Origin: Rhodoblastus sp963736175
GTDB lineage: Bacteria > Pseudomonadota > Alphaproteobacteria > Rhizobiales > Beijerinckiaceae
Direction: 5' to 3'
NCBI GenBank assembly: GCA_963736175.1
Contig: CAVTNU010000008.1
Location: 1 to 64,000, forward strand
DNA: 64,000 bases
This document shows, piece by piece, positions 26,931 through 35,502 of this stretch. The notes beneath the pieces were generated by a model. It was given only the letters and a program-made list of their open reading frames with translations, had not been told where the DNA came from and ran no database searches. A program made the position numbers and the translations under genes. The stretch's first letter is position 1. Every line of letters begins with the position of its first letter.

Positions 26931-26954
26931 TTGCATTAATGCAATTTGCAAATT
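26931..26954. repeat. Two overlapping perfect palindromes upstream of the LysR gene
   Basis: TTGCATTAATGCAA (26931-26944) overlaps AATTTGCAAATT (26943-26954), which abuts the sua5 stop codon. They lie about 145 bases before the LysR start and could be its autoregulatory site or an AT-rich 3' stem of sua5. Confidence 0.4.
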
Positions 26955-27958
26955 CAGACGGCGCGCGGCGCGGCGGCTCGGGCGAGCCGGTCGTTGATGG
27001 CTTCGCCGATCTCGTCCATCGGTATCGGCGCGGCGGCGATCGCCGTCACGTCGAGCGCGTCGAGCCGGCGTAGAAATCCGAACAGATTGGCGGCCGCCTC
27101 GGCGAGGTCGCGACGTGGCGACAGGTCAAGCGTCTGGGCCTGCGCGCCGGCGAAGACGCCGCCGAAATCCAGCCCGGCCTCGCCCGGCTCCAGCGCATGG
27201 GCGTTCAACCGAACGCGCGCCTTTGGCGCATAATGCGAAGCAAGCAGTCCGGGGGCGAGCGGCGCGGTTTGGTCCGTTCGCGGATCGGCCAGCTTGATTG
27301 CCAAAACGTCCTCGATCCGCGCGCGGGAAATTCCGCCGGGGCGCAACAGGCGAGGGAACTCGTCAAGACAGGCGACGATGGTCGATTCGAGGCCGATGGC
27401 GCAGGGTCCGCCGGCGATGACGGCGTCGATGCGCCCATCAAGATCCGCATGCACATGGGCGGCGCTGACCGGGCTGACATGGCCGGAAAGATTGGCCGAG
27501 GGCGCCGCTATGGGCGTTCCGGCGGCGCGCAGGAGCGCCAGCGCGATCGGCGAAGCGGGGACGCGCAGGCCGACGCTCGGCAGGCCGGCGCGCGCCAGAT
27601 CGCAGACGCTGGCCGTCGCCGACAGCGGCGTAACGAGCGTCAAAGGGCCGGGCCAGAATTCTTGCGCCAGCTTTTTGGCGTGGACGTTGAAGACGCCTTC
27701 GCGCAGCGCCGCATCGAGATCGGCGACGTGGGCGATCAGCGGATTGAACTGCGGCCGGCCTTTGGCGCGGTAGATGGCGGCGACGGCCAGCGGCTGACTG
27801 GCGTCAGCGCCGAGGCCGTAGACAGTTTCGGTTGGAAAGGCGACCAGACCGCCGGCGCGCAAGATCGCCGCCGCCTCGGCAAGCCCCTGTTCGTCGGGCG
27901 CCAGATCAAGCGTCGCCGCGCGCCCTTGCGATAATGTCCGCCCCTCGCCTAACGTCAA
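26954..27958 (-). CDS. L-threonylcarbamoyladenylate synthase, Sua5 type
   Basis: Makes threonylcarbamoyl-AMP from threonine, bicarbonate and ATP, the first step of t6A37 in ANN-decoding tRNAs. 334 residues, thus Sua5 rather than the shorter TsaC: an N-terminal YrdC domain (VAFPTETVYGLGADA, IYRAKGRPQFNPLIAHV, FWPGPLTLV, AAPSANLSG, STIV) and a C-terminal Sua5 domain after the APGLLASHYAPKARV linker. Single gene, probably with its own promoter. Confidence 0.92.
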   Translation of the reverse strand: MTLGEGRTLSQGRAATLDLAPDEQGLAEAAAILRAGGLVAFPTETVYGLGADASQPLAVAAIYRAKGRPQFNPLIAHVADLDAALREGVFNVHAKKLAQEFWPGPLTLVTPLSATASVCDLARAGLPSVGLRVPASPIALALLRAAGTPIAAPSANLSGHVSPVSAAHVHADLDGRIDAVIAGGPCAIGLESTIVACLDEFPRLLRPGGISRARIEDVLAIKLADPRTDQTAPLAPGLLASHYAPKARVRLNAHALEPGEAGLDFGGVFAGAQAQTLDLSPRRDLAEAAANLFGFLRRLDALDVTAIAAAPIPMDEIGEAINDRLARAAAPRAV

Positions 27959-27990
27959 GATTGTGCTATCCCGTCATTTGGAATTGACTG

Positions 27991-28023
27991 TTGCAACCGA
28001 TAATGGTTCACTTATAAACCATT
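27991..28023 (+). promoter_or_regulatory. Candidate promoter with overlapping operator for the acyl-CoA dehydrogenase cluster
   Basis: TTGCAA (27991-27996), 16-base spacer, TATAAA (28013-28018). An inverted repeat AATGGTT (28002-28008) / AACCATT (28017-28023) covers the spacer and -10, where a repressor would block RNA polymerase. The first gene starts 160 bases downstream. Confidence 0.4.
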
Positions 28024-28180
28024 TTCAATTTTTGACGCTGTTCGCTCTGCGTCGGTCCGAATGGGTCGGACCTGATCCTTTCGTGGCGCGCGCGTCAAGA
28101 CCGCCGACAAACTCATGCTCGACGGGTGGATCGGGACGCGGAGCAAGACCGCCGCCGCCCAGCTACATTAGGAGAATTCT

Positions 28181-29974
28181 ATGACCTACCGCGCCCCGGT
28201 TTCGGAAATGCTCTTCGTGATGAACCACGCGGCTGGCCTCGAGGCTGGAATCAAGGAGGGCGTTTTCGCTGATCTCGACGACGGCATCGCCGAGGCGACG
28301 CTGTGGGAATCGGCGAAATTCGCTGAAAATGTTTTGGAGCCGCTGCGTCGGGCCGGCGACCTCAACGGCGCCAAACTCAAGGACGGCGTGGTGACGACGA
28401 CGCCCGGCTGGCCAGAAGCCTACAAGCAGTTTGTCGAAGGCGGCTGGCAATCCCTGACGGGCGATCCGGAAAACGGCGGCATGGGCTTGCCCCATCTGCT
28501 GCTGGCGGGCTGTCTCGACATGTGGAGCGCCGCCAACATGGCCTTCGTGCTTGGTCCGATTCTGACGTTCGGGGCCATCGACGCGCTTGAGGCGCATGGT
28601 TCGCCTTTTCTCAAAAAGACTTTTCTGGCCAAAATGATCTCCGGCGAATGGACCAGCACGATGAACCTGACCGAGCCGGCGGCGGGCTCAGATCTCAACG
28701 CCCTGCGCGCGAGGGCGGAGCGGGCGGCCGACGGAACCTATCGGCTTTTCGGCCAGAAGATTTTCATCACCTACGGCGAACACGACATGAGCGACAACAT
28801 CGTTCATCTCGTGCTGGCGCGTCTGCCCGACGCGCCAGCCGGCACGCGCGGCATTTCGCTGTTTGTCGCGCCGAAATTCCTGGTCAATGAGGACGGCTCG
28901 CTGGGCGCGCGCAATGACGTGTTTTGCTCTGGCCTCGAACATAAGCTCGGCATTCACGGTTCGCCCACCTGCACCATGATCTACGGCGACAAGGGCGGGG
29001 CCGTCGGCTACCTCGTCGGCGAGGAAAATCGCGGCCTTGCCTGCATGTTCACGATGATGAACAACGCGCGTCTGGCCACCGCTCTGCAAGGCGTGGCGAT
29101 CGGTGAAGCCGCCTTTCAGCTCGCGCTCGCCTACGCTCACGAGCGCCGTCAGGGCAAGGCGGCGGGCGACGCCGGTTCGGGTATGAGCCCGATCGCCGCG
29201 CATCCCGACGTCAAGCGCAATCTCTTGACGATGAAGGCGTTGACCGCCGCCGCGCGCGCCATTTGCTATCTAGCCGCCGCTTCGACCGACCGTTCGCATC
29301 GGCTCGCCGATCCGGCGGCCAAGAAATATCACGCCGAACGCGCCGCGCTGCTGACGCCGATCGCCAAGGCCTTCTCCAGCGACATCGGCGTCGAGGTCGC
29401 TTCGCTCGGCGTGCAGATTCACGGTGGCATGGGCTTCATCGAAGAGACGGGCGCCGCGCAATATCTGCGCGATTCGCGCATCGTGCCGATCTACGAGGGG
29501 ACCAACGGCATTCAGGCGATCGATCTGATCACTCGCAAATTGCCGCTGTCCGGCGGTGCGACGATGCGCGCGGAAATCGCTGACATGCGCGGCGTCGTTG
29601 AATCCTTGCGCGCGCTCAACGATCCCGCATTCGGCGCGACCGCGGCGCGGTTCGGCGAAATGCTCGACGCGCTCGAGAGCGCGACCGATTACATGATGAA
29701 AACCGTGGCTGCGGCGCCGACGGACGCTTTGGCGGGCGCAACGCCCTATCTGCGCTTGTTCAGTCTGGCGCGCGGCGGCGTCAGTCTTGGCGCTGTGGCT
29801 TTGGCGGCGGCGAAGGCGCGCGCCGCGGGCGACGGCGACGGCGCGCATGTGGCGCGCATCGCTTTGGCGCGCTTCTTTGCCGAAAACCTGGCGACTGCGG
29901 CGGCCGGATTGGCGACGACGGTGATCGGTTCGGCGCAATCGGTCAACGAAGCGGAGGCGGCGCTGGCGTCGTGA
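28181..29974 (+). CDS. Long acyl-CoA dehydrogenase (DmdC-like subfamily)
   Basis: A 597-residue FAD enzyme that oxidises an acyl-CoA to the 2-enoyl-CoA and passes electrons to ETF. It belongs to the long subfamily with an extra C-terminal domain, which includes methylmercaptopropionyl-CoA dehydrogenase DmdC. Landmarks: GWQSLTGDPENGGMGLP, TMNLTEPAAGSDLNALRA, KIFITYGEHDM, KLGIHGSPTCTM, QIHGGMGFIEETGAAQYLRDSRI with the catalytic Glu in VPIYEGTNGIQAIDL. First of three co-directed genes (64- and 30-base gaps). The natural substrate is not deducible. Confidence 0.87.
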   Translation: MTYRAPVSEMLFVMNHAAGLEAGIKEGVFADLDDGIAEATLWESAKFAENVLEPLRRAGDLNGAKLKDGVVTTTPGWPEAYKQFVEGGWQSLTGDPENGGMGLPHLLLAGCLDMWSAANMAFVLGPILTFGAIDALEAHGSPFLKKTFLAKMISGEWTSTMNLTEPAAGSDLNALRARAERAADGTYRLFGQKIFITYGEHDMSDNIVHLVLARLPDAPAGTRGISLFVAPKFLVNEDGSLGARNDVFCSGLEHKLGIHGSPTCTMIYGDKGGAVGYLVGEENRGLACMFTMMNNARLATALQGVAIGEAAFQLALAYAHERRQGKAAGDAGSGMSPIAAHPDVKRNLLTMKALTAAARAICYLAAASTDRSHRLADPAAKKYHAERAALLTPIAKAFSSDIGVEVASLGVQIHGGMGFIEETGAAQYLRDSRIVPIYEGTNGIQAIDLITRKLPLSGGATMRAEIADMRGVVESLRALNDPAFGATAARFGEMLDALESATDYMMKTVAAAPTDALAGATPYLRLFSLARGGVSLGAVALAAAKARAAGDGDGAHVARIALARFFAENLATAAAGLATTVIGSAQSVNEAEAALAS

Positions 29975-30038
29975 ACGCGGCGGCGACATAAACAACGCTC
30001 CCAGAACAACGGGAGAAGTTTTCAGGGAGGCGTCTTGC

Positions 30039-30782
30039 ATGTCCAACGTCGAAATTGTCAAAGGCGACGGCGTTATCGAAATCGTCTTCGCGCGGCCCGA
30101 AAAAAAGAACGCGTTGACGAGCGCCATGTATAAGGCCGCGACGGAGGCGTTGCAGGAGTCCGAACGCGATCCGTCGGTCGGCGCCGTGTTGATACGCGGC
30201 TCCGGCGGTGTCTTCACCGCCGGCAACGACATCGCCGATTTTCTCAACAACGCGCGCGAGCGCGATGGATTGCAGGCTTTCGGCTTCATCAAGACGATCG
30301 CGCTCTGCCAGACGCCGATAGTGGCCGCTGTCGAGGGTCCTGCCGTCGGCGTCGGCACGACCATGCTGTTTCATTGCGATCTCGTCTACGCCGCGCCCGA
30401 CGCGCGCTTTTCCATGCCGTTCATCGATCTTGGCCTGGTGCCGGAAGCCGGCTCCTCGCTTTTGGCGCCGATGCGCGCGGGCATGGCGCGCGCCAGCGAA
30501 TGGTTGCTTTTGGGCGAGGCCTTTTCCGCGCAACAGGCGCAGGAGGCCGGTCTCGTCAATGGCGTCGTGCCGACGCAGGAGCTTTACGCCAAAGCGAGCG
30601 CCCAGGCCGTCCGTCTCGCGAAAAAACCGCGAGCGGCGCTGGCCGCGACGCGGAAGCTGCTGCGCGGCGACCTTTCGGCGCTGACGGCGCGTATCGATGA
30701 GGAGGGCGCGGCTTTCGCCGCGGCGCTGCAATCGGGTGAGGCGAAGGCCGCTTTCATGGCCTTTCTCGCCAAGGCGAAATAG
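30039..30782 (+). CDS. Enoyl-CoA hydratase/isomerase family protein
   Basis: A 247-residue crotonase-fold protein. It adds water to a 2-enoyl-CoA, the product of the preceding dehydrogenase, or isomerises it. Motifs: PEKKNALTSAMY, GSGGVFTAGNDIADF (first oxyanion loop), PIVAAVEGPAVGVGTTM and the FIDLGLVPEAGSS loop containing one candidate catalytic Glu; the other usual Glu position near GPAVGVG is not evident, so isomerase or another crotonase activity is possible. GGGAGG lies ahead of the ATG. Confidence 0.83.
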   Translation: MSNVEIVKGDGVIEIVFARPEKKNALTSAMYKAATEALQESERDPSVGAVLIRGSGGVFTAGNDIADFLNNARERDGLQAFGFIKTIALCQTPIVAAVEGPAVGVGTTMLFHCDLVYAAPDARFSMPFIDLGLVPEAGSSLLAPMRAGMARASEWLLLGEAFSAQQAQEAGLVNGVVPTQELYAKASAQAVRLAKKPRAALAATRKLLRGDLSALTARIDEEGAAFAAALQSGEAKAAFMAFLAKAK

Positions 30783-30812
30783 ATTTCGATCAGACAAAAA
30801 CAGGAGACGCGC

Positions 30813-31685
30813 ATGGCCGACCTCAAGGGCAAGACGCTTTTTATAACGGGCGCTTCGCGCGGCATCGGCCTCGCTATCGCGCTGCGTGCGGCGCGCGACG
30901 GCGCGAATATCGCGATCGCCGCCAAGACCGCCGAGCCGCATCCGAAATTGCCGGGCACTATTTACACCGCCGCCAAGGAGATAGAGGCGGCGGGCGGCCA
31001 AGCCCTGCCGCTGGTTGTCGACGTGCGCGAAGAGGCTCAGGTCGCTGGCGCTCTGCGACAGACGGCGGAAAGGTTCGGGGGAATCGATATTGTCGTCAAC
31101 AACGCCAGCGCGATTTCGCTGACGGACAGCCAGCACACCGACATGAAGCGATTCGATCTGATGCATCAGATCAACGCGCGCGGAACTTTCATGACGACCA
31201 AACTGGCCGTTCCTTATCTGCTCAAGGCGGAAAATCCGCATGTGCTGATGCTATCGCCGCCACTCGACATGCAGGAAAAATGGTTCGCCGCGCACACCGC
31301 CTATTCCATGGCGAAATATGGGATGAGCCTTGTCGTGCTGGGACTCGCTGGCGAATTGCGCGCCAAGGGCGTCGCCGTCAACGCCTTATGGCCGCGCACG
31401 CCGATCGCCACGGCGGCGGTGCAGAACCTGCTTGGCGGCGATGCGTTGATCCGCGCCTCCAGAACGCCGGAAATTCTTGCCGACGCCGCCTGGCTGGTTT
31501 TCACCACGGACGCCAGGAGCCTGACCGGCCAGTTCCTCATCGACGACGTTTTCCTCAGCCAGCGCGGCGTGAGCGATTTCGACCATTATCGCGTCGATCC
31601 GGCCAGTCCGCTCGCGCCGGATTTCTTCGTGCCTGACAATACGCCGTTGCCGCCCGGCGTATCGCTCGGGCCGCTGAAGAAATAG
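30813..31685 (+). CDS. SDR family oxidoreductase, HSDL2-like
   Basis: 290 residues. Cofactor motif TGASRGIGLAIALRAARDGA, NNAS at about residue 94, and catalytic YSMAKYG. The insert IAAKTAEPHPKLPGTIYTAA after the second strand is characteristic of the HSDL2/citronellal-dehydrogenase-like branch, which is linked to fatty-acid metabolism. As third gene after an acyl-CoA dehydrogenase and a hydratase it probably serves a related acyl or alcohol substrate. Four bases separate it from the SRAP gene. Confidence 0.83.
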   Translation: MADLKGKTLFITGASRGIGLAIALRAARDGANIAIAAKTAEPHPKLPGTIYTAAKEIEAAGGQALPLVVDVREEAQVAGALRQTAERFGGIDIVVNNASAISLTDSQHTDMKRFDLMHQINARGTFMTTKLAVPYLLKAENPHVLMLSPPLDMQEKWFAAHTAYSMAKYGMSLVVLGLAGELRAKGVAVNALWPRTPIATAAVQNLLGGDALIRASRTPEILADAAWLVFTTDARSLTGQFLIDDVFLSQRGVSDFDHYRVDPASPLAPDFFVPDNTPLPPGVSLGPLKK

Positions 31686-31689
31686 CGGG

Positions 31690-32379
31690 ATGTGCGGGCG
31701 GTTCGCCATAACCTCGCCGCCGGAGGCCGTGCGCGCGTTCTTCGGTTACGCCGAGCGGCCCAATTTTCCGCCCCGCTACAACATCGCGCCGACGCAGCCC
31801 ATCTCGCTCGTGCATGCGGCGCGCGGCCCCGACGGTTCGCTCGGGCGGCATTTCATGTTGGCGCGATGGGGTTTTCTGCCGTCCTTCGTCAAGGACGCCA
31901 ACAAGTTTCCGCTGATCATCAACGCCCGCGCCGAAACGCTGCTGCAAAAGCCAAGTTTTCGCGCCGCCGCGAAGCGCAGGCGCTGCGTCATTCCGGCGGA
32001 CGCCTGGTACGAGTGGCGCGTCGCTCCGCGCGGGGCCAAGACGCCGTTCTTGTTGCGACGGCGCGGCGGCGGATTGCTGGCCTTCGCCGGACTTTGGGAA
32101 ACCTGCGTCGACCCGGACGGCGGGGAAATAGACACCGCTTGCATCATCACGACAATGGCCAATGGCGCGACGGTCGCGGTTCACGATCGCATGCCCGCCT
32201 TGTTGGCGCCGGCGCAGTTCGACGCCTGGCTCGACGTCGACGAGACGCATGTCGCGGAGGCGTTGGCCTTGCTGGCGCCTGCGCCGGACGACGCCGTGGA
32301 GTTTTTCGAAATCGGAACGGCGGTCAATCGCGCCGCCAACGACACGCCCGCCATCCAGACGCCGATCGACGGACCATGA
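31690..32379 (+). CDS. SOS response-associated peptidase family (SRAP/HMCES) protein
   Basis: A 229-residue YedK-like protein that covalently traps abasic sites in single-stranded DNA. The self-processing/crosslinking Cys is C2 (MCGRF). The other conserved residues are present: RYNIAPTQP, WGFLPSFVKD, NARAETL (Asn), CVIPADAWYEW (Glu) and AVHDRMPALL (His). Near-complete family length. Position suggests read-through from the SDR operon; no LexA box seen in front. Confidence 0.92.
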   Translation: MCGRFAITSPPEAVRAFFGYAERPNFPPRYNIAPTQPISLVHAARGPDGSLGRHFMLARWGFLPSFVKDANKFPLIINARAETLLQKPSFRAAAKRRRCVIPADAWYEWRVAPRGAKTPFLLRRRGGGLLAFAGLWETCVDPDGGEIDTACIITTMANGATVAVHDRMPALLAPAQFDAWLDVDETHVAEALALLAPAPDDAVEFFEIGTAVNRAANDTPAIQTPIDGP

Positions 32380-32454
32380 CGGCGGCGCAAATCGCCGACA
32401 CGCCTCCGCCATCTGGACCATGCTAGACTGGCCGCGCCTTTGTACGGAGTCGCC

Positions 32455-34089
32455 ATGTACATTCTTCGCTTGATTTTCGCGCCGCGCTATTTCGCTCTGC
32501 TGCTGTCCTTCTGCCTTTTTCTGGCGGTTGGCGCTTTTATCCTCGTTCACCGCGAATGGGCCGACGCTTTGGGCGTTCCACTGGTGCTGTTTGGCGGACT
32601 GAGCCTTCTCGGCGTCCATGATTTGCTGCAGACCGATCATTCGATTTTGCGCAATTATCCGATCGCCGCGCATCTGCGTTTCGTGTTGGAGGAAATTCGT
32701 CCGGAAATCCGGCAGTATTTCTTCGAGAGCGAAACGGACGGTTCGCCGTTTTCGCGGGACAGGCGGGCGCTCGTCTATCAGCGCGCCAAAATGCAGCTCG
32801 ACAAAAGGCCCTTCGGCACGCAACTGAACGTTTATGCCGAAGGCTATGAGTGGCTGGGCCATTCGCTCGCGCCGCGCCCCGTGACAAAGGAGCCGTTCCG
32901 CATATTGGTCGGCGGACCGCAATGCGCCAAGCCTTATTCGCTCTCGGTCTTGAACATTTCGGCCATGAGTTTCGGCGCGCTCAGCAGCGCCGCCATTCGC
33001 GCGCTCAATCTGGGCGCGCGTAAAGGCGGCTTCGCGCATGACACGGGGGAAGGGGGATTTAGCCCCTATCATGCCGAAAACGGCGGCGACATTATCTGGG
33101 AAATCGGTTCTGGCTATTTCGGCTGCCGCAACAATGACGGAAGCTTCTGCGCCGAGAAATTCAAGGCCGTCGCGACCAATCCGCAGATCAAGATGGTCGA
33201 GATCAAACTGAGCCAGGGCGCCAAACCAGGGCACGGCGGCGTCTTGCCGGGCGCCAAGGTGACCGCCGAAATCGCCGCCATTCGCGGCGTGCCCGTGGGC
33301 CGCGATTGCATTTCTCCGGCAAGCCACAGCGCCTTTTCGACGCCGCGCGAGATGATGGGTTTTATCACGACGCTGCGCGAATTGTCGGGCGGCAAACCGA
33401 TCGGATTTAAACTCTGCCTTGGCCAGCCTTCCGAGTTTCTCGGCCTCTGCAAGGCCATGCTGGCGACAGGCGTCTATCCCGATTTCATTGTCGTCGACGG
33501 CAAGGAAGGCGGCACGGGCGCCGCGCCCCAGGAATTCATGGATCACATCGGATCGCCGATGCGCGAGGGGCTGAGCTTCATTCACAACGCGCTGATCGGC
33601 ATTGGCGTCCGCGACAAGATCCGCCTCGGTTGTTCGGGCAAGATCGCCACCGCTTTCGATATGGCGCGGGCGATGGCGCTGGGGGCGGATTGGTGCAATT
33701 GTGCGCGCGCCTTCATGTTCACGGTGGGGTGCATTCAATCGCTCTCCTGCCACAACGGCAATTGCCCGACAGGCGTCGCCACCCAGAATCTCGCCCGTTC
33801 GCGCGCGCTTTACGTTCCCGACAAAGCCGAACGCGTCTTTAATTTTCATCGCGCGACGCTGGAGGTTTTAGCGGAACTGACCGCGGCGGCGGGACACGAC
33901 CATCCGAACGAATTTCATCCCGAACAGTTCCGCCGGCGCGTTTCCGAAAGCGTGGTGATGAGTTTCGCCGAGCTATACCCGACAATGCGTTCTGGCGAAT
34001 TGTTGACCGGCTCGCAAGATGCGCGTTTCGTCAGGGCCTGGGCGAGCGCCAGCGCCGACAGCTTCGCGCCGACGCTTCGTGCGCCTTAA
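32455..34089 (+). CDS. FMN-binding glutamate synthase family protein
   Basis: About 544 residues. Two N-terminal membrane helices (PRYFALLLSFCLFLAVGAFIL and LGVPLVLFGGLSLLG) precede a glutamate-synthase-like alpha/beta barrel: SAMSFGALSSAAIRALN, GEGGFSPYH, KPGHGGVLPG, VDGKEGGTGAAP. A CX5CX4C cluster site (CIQSLSCHNGNC) matches the 3Fe-4S motif of GltS. There is no amidotransferase domain, so it is not complete glutamate synthase; the reaction is unknown. ATG 32455 is preferred over TTG 32440 because GGAG lies ahead of it. Confidence 0.82.
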   Translation: MYILRLIFAPRYFALLLSFCLFLAVGAFILVHREWADALGVPLVLFGGLSLLGVHDLLQTDHSILRNYPIAAHLRFVLEEIRPEIRQYFFESETDGSPFSRDRRALVYQRAKMQLDKRPFGTQLNVYAEGYEWLGHSLAPRPVTKEPFRILVGGPQCAKPYSLSVLNISAMSFGALSSAAIRALNLGARKGGFAHDTGEGGFSPYHAENGGDIIWEIGSGYFGCRNNDGSFCAEKFKAVATNPQIKMVEIKLSQGAKPGHGGVLPGAKVTAEIAAIRGVPVGRDCISPASHSAFSTPREMMGFITTLRELSGGKPIGFKLCLGQPSEFLGLCKAMLATGVYPDFIVVDGKEGGTGAAPQEFMDHIGSPMREGLSFIHNALIGIGVRDKIRLGCSGKIATAFDMARAMALGADWCNCARAFMFTVGCIQSLSCHNGNCPTGVATQNLARSRALYVPDKAERVFNFHRATLEVLAELTAAAGHDHPNEFHPEQFRRRVSESVVMSFAELYPTMRSGELLTGSQDARFVRAWASASADSFAPTLRAP

Positions 34090-34206
34090 GTATATTCCGA
34101 ATCTGTCGCGCGTGAATGAATGCCGATATTTTGCGAAGGTTCCGGCGGAATAACGGTTTCATTTCGGGTTTGACTGAAATTAATTGGCGCCGTGGAGGAG
34201 GACTCG

Positions 34207-34497
34207 ATGCGCATGCTTATCGCCCTGTTAGTGGTCGCCTATTTCGTCGGCGTCGGCGTCACGCTGGAGCCCACGATCAAAGCAAACTGGAGCACCGTCC
34301 CCGCTTCGCAATTCGTCGAGGTCGTCGCAGCGGAACTGCCGAGAGCGTTGTCTTGGCCGGCGACAGCATATCGCAGCATTGCGGAGAATCCCGGAACTCC
34401 TGAGAAGCCGAGCGCTGCCGTGAAATCCGGCGCAGTCGAGAAACCCAGCGCCGTCGAAACATCCAACGCAGCGGACAAACCCAGCGCTGACAAGTAG
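34207..34497 (+). CDS. Small secreted or membrane-anchored protein with KPSA repeats
   Basis: 96 residues starting at ATG 34207 behind a strong GGAGGAGG site. The N-terminus MRMLIALLVVAYFVGVGVTL is an uncleaved anchor or signal sequence. The C-terminal third is a degenerate eight-residue repeat around EKPSA (EKPSAAVKSG, EKPSAVETSN, DKPSADK), probably disordered. Function unknown; a family of similar short alphaproteobacterial proteins may exist but I cannot name one. Confidence 0.6.
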   Translation: MRMLIALLVVAYFVGVGVTLEPTIKANWSTVPASQFVEVVAAELPRALSWPATAYRSIAENPGTPEKPSAAVKSGAVEKPSAVETSNAADKPSADK

Positions 34498-34712
34498 CGC
34501 GACACGAGCGCCGGACATTCGCCCTCAGGCCGATTGAGAAGGCCGTTTACTGCGGAAGGGACGGTTTTGTTCATCCATCGCCGCGCTTTCGCTCGGGCCG
34601 CATTCTTGCCCTCGCGCCGGTCATTCGTCCATTTCAGCTAGTCGCCGTTTTGCGCCATTCAAGGTCATTCGCCGCGTGTCAGATTTCGGCCGCTACGGCG
34701 TTTCGCGTCGTC

Positions 34713-35261
34713 CTAGCGGTCGACCTTGCGCAGAGCCGCGTCGATGCGCGGGGACGACGCGGATTCTGACGGCGCGGCGGCGACGCGCACTGGTTGGGAC
34801 ATCTGGTAAAAGGCTTCCGATCCGCCAACGATAAACAGTTTCTTGAGGAAGGCGGCGACCATCAGCTGCGCCGCGGCGGCGGCGGCGCATAAGATGAGCA
34901 TGATGTTGAAATGACCAGATTCGACGTGGCCGCCCGAATGGCGGCCATAAAGGATCAGGGCGACGCAGGAGCCGCTGACGCCGAGAACGCCGTTGAGCGC
35001 GCGTCCAAAACCCTTGTCGTCGAGAACGATATGGGTGAACAGGCCGAAGGCGATCGAGAACGCGACGACCGCTCCACCTAGCACGGTCACTTCGTCATTG
35101 GTGAGGTCGGTCAACCCCATCGCCGTCAGGGCGGCGTCGAAGAACGGCGAGGTCGCGGCGTGGCCAAAGCCGGCGGCGAAAGCCGAATCCTCGCCGGTAA
35201 CGGCGCTGACGCCGAAATAAGCGAATGCGGCTAGCAGGAACGTGAGAACAAGACGGGGCAT
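34713..35261 (-). CDS. Hypothetical membrane protein
   Basis: About 182 residues from ATG 35261 (MPRLVLTFLLAAFAYFGVS); the frame also opens upstream at 35330 without a better site. A signal-peptide-like N-terminus is followed by roughly three membrane segments (TVLGGAVVAFSIAFGLFTHIV, VLGVSGSCVALILYG, FNIMLILCAAAAAAQLMVAAF) and a polar C-terminus. No known family recognised. Confidence 0.5.
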   Translation of the reverse strand: MPRLVLTFLLAAFAYFGVSAVTGEDSAFAAGFGHAATSPFFDAALTAMGLTDLTNDEVTVLGGAVVAFSIAFGLFTHIVLDDKGFGRALNGVLGVSGSCVALILYGRHSGGHVESGHFNIMLILCAAAAAAQLMVAAFLKKLFIVGGSEAFYQMSQPVRVAAAPSESASSPRIDAALRKVDR

Positions 35262-35502
35262 TGGCGGCTCTGGCGAAGGGCGACTACGCCAAAATGCCCA
35301 GCCGTCGTTGACATTGGGTAAATATCGCAAGGCGTTTGACGTAGCCGACGCGCGCCCGCGGCGTTTTTCCGACGACGCGCGACGTCGACGGGCCTTAATG
35401 CGCTGGTTTCAAAGGGCGCAGGCGCCGCCGCGAAAACGGCGATCGATCCAGGATCGATTGCGGCAATTCGCAACAAGCTTAAGGGAGGATGAATTCGCCG
35501 CC

